Shown here: one piece after another, positions 5,849 through 8,226 of the stretch
Position numbering within the stretch: position 1 is the stretch's first letter
Layout of the letters: the number at the start of each line of letters is the position of its first letter
Assembly: GCA_034429475.1 (NCBI GenBank)
Contig: DAOUGD010000052.1
Coordinates: forward strand, 1 to 8,226
Length of the DNA: 8,226 bases
From: JAKQHY01 sp034429475
GTDB taxonomy: Bacteria; Chloroflexota; Anaerolineae; B4-G1; SLSP01
Direction of reading: 5' to 3'
Notes under the pieces: generated by a model
The model's input: only the letters and a program-made list of their open reading frames with translations
Database searches by the model: none
What the model was told of the DNA's origin: nothing
Translations under genes and position numbers: made by a program

Positions 5849-6427
5849 TTATATGTCTATTAAAAATATATCCTCTATATCTGATTTCACGATACGATCT
5901 AGTAAATCAACTCCCACTGCCTGTTGCCATTTAGTGGTTGCGCTCTCCATATTGCGCCAATTTTCCAATCTTTTTTTGGCATCGATATCTCCTAAATAAG
6001 CAGCAAACTTATCCAAACGAAATTTCATCAGGGACCACTCCCTGACAAATACATAAAGTGGCAAAGAACGCACAATATGCACAAGGCGAGAGTTAGTTGT
6101 GGATTTTAGCTCATATAACAAACGCTCTCCTTGCGGAGAAAAAGATAACCAGCAAGATTGGTAAGCAAGAAATTCTTTCCTAGATATCCCTGCTATTAAC
6201 TGATGGGGTAATGCATAGATCTGAGTGATAATATCCCAAAATTCTTTTCCTAACAACTCCTCTTCGTGGTAAACAATAGAAATTGCCCCTTCCATATTCC
6301 AATAATCGAATCCTCCCAAAAGGAATTCGTGTCTTATTTCGTTAAGATGTAATCCTATTTCATATTCAGTATAAAAGTGTTGCCCTTTTAAAACTAAAAA
6401 ACAAATTTTTAGCTGTTCATCATCCAT
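5849..6427 (-). CDS. Candidate immunity protein for the main RHS toxin tip
   Basis: The 192-aa protein (MDDEQLKICFLVLKGQHFY...) matches no family that can be named from sequence alone. It is soluble-looking, rich in aromatic residues (Trp, Tyr, Phe), has no signal peptide, and ends in an acidic stretch (KSDIEDIFLIDI). Its ATG at 6427 lies 11 bases after the RHS stop. The RHS stop itself forms part of the ribosome site (TAGGAG, 8 bases before ATG), so the two genes are tightly linked and probably coupled. Its AT-rich composition matches the toxin tip and differs from the RHS core. Position directly after a polymorphic toxin strongly suggests an antidote that binds the tip in the producer cell; this is inference. 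Its stop is in frame with the following orphan RHS cassette. Confidence 0.8.
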   Translation of the reverse strand: MDDEQLKICFLVLKGQHFYTEYEIGLHLNEIRHEFLLGGFDYWNMEGAISIVYHEEELLGKEFWDIITQIYALPHQLIAGISRKEFLAYQSCWLSFSPQGERLLYELKSTTNSRLVHIVRSLPLYVFVREWSLMKFRLDKFAAYLGDIDAKKRLENWRNMESATTKWQQAVGVDLLDRIVKSDIEDIFLIDI

Positions 6428-6438
6428 TTCGTATTCTC

Positions 6439-8226
6439 CTACGGGGTTTGAGGCAAAGGTACAAAATTCACCAGTTCACCATTATAGGTTCTCGCCCGGA
6501 ACCACTTACCATCAATCTCTGTAACGTATTCGTAGGCCCCATTTGATAGCAGTACGCGATTACCATACCCTTGTTGCACTGTTTTTTGGGCTAAATCGGC
6601 AATGTCATCAACAGTCAATCCTGCATCAAACGCATTGTTTAGGCTTCTTGTGCTCTCGCCTAATGCCCCCCAGAATTCAGGATGATGCCGACTAAGAAAA
6701 TGTGCCATTCTTTGACGCGTTATTGAGAAAGCTTCTCCTCCAGCACGGAAGTCTAAACGACTAAACCCTCGCAACGCATTATCCAAAACGTGACGAGCTA
6801 CAGGCGCTAAATTGAGCAACTCATCACCGTGCTGATACAAACGTCGTGCTTGTTTTAACATTCCGCCAGTAACAAAAGGGGCGGCGCCTAAGACGACGGC
6901 AACTCCAGATTCCCCACGGCTTTGTGATTCTCCAGTAAATAGACGTTTCCCTGTGCAAAGTGCATACACATCACTAATATCACCTGTACCAGGTACAGTG
7001 TCGAGATACTCTTTAGTACCTGTATGCATATCCACATTAGTAGGTGCGACCCAGCCAAGTTCCGGCGCGGCAACGGGTTGGGGATTCGCTAGTAAAACGG
7101 CACCGCCTAGCAGCAAGATGATAGCCGCCTCAAGTAGTATGTGCCCATCAGGATCTATATACCGTAACGGATTGTTGTTGACGTAAGAGTATCGGTTGAG
7201 GCTTTGCGGATTCCCCGGGCTCGGCACAATCGTATCGGCAGAAATAAACCGTCCTAGCAGCGGGTCATAAAACCTTGCATTGTAATCATACAACCCCAAA
7301 CCGGCCTCATATCTTTGCCCGGTGAAGCGGCGATCTGTGACCATTGTGCCCGAACGCGCCAGACCATAGGCGGTGTAGCGCATCGTGTTCACCACGCCGC
7401 CCGTGCTGTTCGTCGCCAGGGAGGCGCTGCCCAGGTGGTCGCTGTGCAAATAGGTGAGGGTGGAGTTCACGCCGTTGGTCCCACACGATCCGTTGCTCCC
7501 ATTGCACACGCGCATTGCCACCCGCTGCCCGCCGAAGGTGTAGTATTTGGTCACGACCTCCGGGGCGCTGGTCTTCTCAAAGTGCGGGCCGATGTAGTAG
7601 GTCGTCGCGCTGCCCACCACTTTTTTGACCAGCACGCCGTCGCCATCATACGTAAAAGTCGTCGTGGTCCCGTTGACCGTCACCGTTTGCAGGCGGTTTT
7701 CCTGATTCCAGCCCTGCGTATAGGTCGCGCCATTCTCAACCCGCGTGAGCATACTGCCGTTCGCATCATACGTGTACTTACGGTGCGTGGCCAGTTTTCC
7801 CCCCACGTGCGTCGCCGCGTGCGCGTGCGCGTGCGCGGGATCCAGATAGTACAGGGTGCCCAGGTCGGTGCTGGAAGTCAGGTTGCCAATCGTATTATAC
7901 TCGTAAGTGGCGTTGTATGCACCCCGCACGGTTAGCAGGCGATCCAGGGCGTCATAGGTGAAGGTTAGCGTCTCACTGATAGCCGCGCTCTGATCTTGGA
8001 GGCGCGTCACATTGCCCACGGTGTCGTATTGGTAAGTCATGTCCAGGCGGTCGCTGGAGACGGTGAGGTGTTGCAGGCGCATACTGAAGGGTTCCCCCGC
8101 GCCGTCGTAGTAATCGTAGGCAGTGGTCAGGGAGTTGCCATACCCCAGCGTGAGTTGCTGCCCACGGGCATTGTAGGTAGCGCTGTTCACGTAGGGGTAG
8201 TTGTTGTAGGTAGTGCTGCGCAGGCT
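6439..8226 (-). CDS. RHS-repeat polymorphic toxin, C-terminal part (5' end outside window)
   Basis: The frame is open through the window edge at 8226, so this is the C-terminal 595 residues of a larger RHS/WapA-like protein. From a GTG at 8190 (residue 1), YD-type repeats are seen (LTFTYDALDRLLTVRG, YEYNTIGNL, FTYDGDGVLVKK). The RHS core follows: YLHSDHLGSAS (247-257), MRYTAYG, GQRYEAGLGLYDYNARFYDPLLGRFISADTIVP and the end mark NPLRYIDPDGH (340-350). The tip starts with a hydrophobic stretch (ILLEAAIILLLGGAVLLANP), then a pretoxin-TG-like segment (VPGTGDISDVYALCTGKRLFTGES, 399-422), then a domain with ITRQRMAHFLSRHHPEFW (490-507), LTVDDIADL and terminal strands (YEYVTEIDGKWFRARTYNGELVNFVPL). 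A small RNase-like toxin is plausible but unproven. RHS proteins form a shell that encloses and delivers the tip to competitors. The secretion signal would lie outside the window. Confidence 0.88.
   Translation of the reverse strand, partial: SLRSTTYNNYPYVNSATYNARGQQLTLGYGNSLTTAYDYYDGAGEPFSMRLQHLTVSSDRLDMTYQYDTVGNVTRLQDQSAAISETLTFTYDALDRLLTVRGAYNATYEYNTIGNLTSSTDLGTLYYLDPAHAHAHAATHVGGKLATHRKYTYDANGSMLTRVENGATYTQGWNQENRLQTVTVNGTTTTFTYDGDGVLVKKVVGSATTYYIGPHFEKTSAPEVVTKYYTFGGQRVAMRVCNGSNGSCGTNGVNSTLTYLHSDHLGSASLATNSTGGVVNTMRYTAYGLARSGTMVTDRRFTGQRYEAGLGLYDYNARFYDPLLGRFISADTIVPSPGNPQSLNRYSYVNNNPLRYIDPDGHILLEAAIILLLGGAVLLANPQPVAAPELGWVAPTNVDMHTGTKEYLDTVPGTGDISDVYALCTGKRLFTGESQSRGESGVAVVLGAAPFVTGGMLKQARRLYQHGDELLNLAPVARHVLDNALRGFSRLDFRAGGEAFSITRQRMAHFLSRHHPEFWGALGESTRSLNNAFDAGLTVDDIADLAQKTVQQGYGNRVLLSNGAYEYVTEIDGKWFRARTYNGELVNFVPLPQTP
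7190..7878 (-). repeat. RHS core direct repeat, copy 2
   Basis: This partner of 3371-4083 lies inside the main RHS gene. The offset is 3795 bases at the upper end, 3789 past the GTGCGC indel and 3819 at the tip end, which accounts for a 6-base and a net 30-base indel. Sequence similarity ends sharply at 7878, where this gene continues with AGGTTGCCAATCG while the other copy switches to a different core type. Confidence 0.85.
7819..7836 (-). repeat. GTGCGC tandem, three units (Ala-His codons)
   Basis: Three GTGCGC units encode AHAHAH on the minus strand in the main RHS gene; the matching place at 4030-4041 has two. Slippage in this hexamer leaves the reading frame intact. Confidence 0.8.

Noticed and set aside
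6439..7140. EndoU, HNH or deaminase toxin domain on the main tip
   Set aside because: The GHH-type, HNH-type and HxE/PCxxC signatures of these families are not visible, so no name was assigned.
7819..7836. Tandem hexamers as a CRISPR or iteron array
   Set aside because: Units are only 6 bp with no spacers, lie in coding sequence and keep frame. They are a coding microsatellite.

Overview
The window looks like a chromosomal stretch of a GC-rich, filament-type Chloroflexota bacterium (Anaerolineae-like). This placement is an inference from gene style, codon use and the short dispersed hairpin repeats between genes. No rRNA or other marker is present to prove it. The left 3.2 kb holds three ordinary single genes. 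The right 5 kb, all on the minus strand, is an accessory polymorphic-toxin (RHS/YD-repeat) locus.

Left part: a metallo-beta-lactamase-fold hydrolase (132-773, +) and a mannitol-1-phosphate 5-dehydrogenase (852-2039, -) converge on a hairpin repeat that supplies the last codons and stop of the dehydrogenase gene. The dehydrogenase and a divergent MraY-like phosphosugar transferase (2151-3212, +) share a short intergenic region. Variants of one motif, TCRGATAGRTTCTWA, lie upstream of all three genes.

Right part, read 5'->3' on the minus strand (high to low coordinates): (i) the 3' part of a large RHS protein that runs off the window, ending in a pretoxin-like region and an unassigned toxin tip (8226-6439); (ii) a 192-aa candidate immunity gene with its own Shine-Dalgarno (6427-5849); (iii) an 'orphan' RHS cassette that starts in frame right after the immunity stop at the conserved DHLGSTS block and carries a different tip (5839-4946); (iv) a 136-aa candidate immunity gene one base after that tip's stop (4944-4534); (v) a third, eroded and chimeric RHS fragment (about 4470-3199) whose tip is cut short and whose stop lies inside the 3' end of the MraY-like gene. 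No immunity gene follows it.

The RHS cores are GC-rich and alike at DNA level, including a tract of about 155 bp that is identical between fragments (i) and (v) apart from one 6-bp unit. The tips and immunity genes are AT-rich and unrelated to each other. This is the pattern expected of tip switching by recombination between shared RHS cores, with retired toxin/immunity pairs kept downstream. The two tips and two immunity proteins could not be given a firm family from sequence alone and are the most novel content here.
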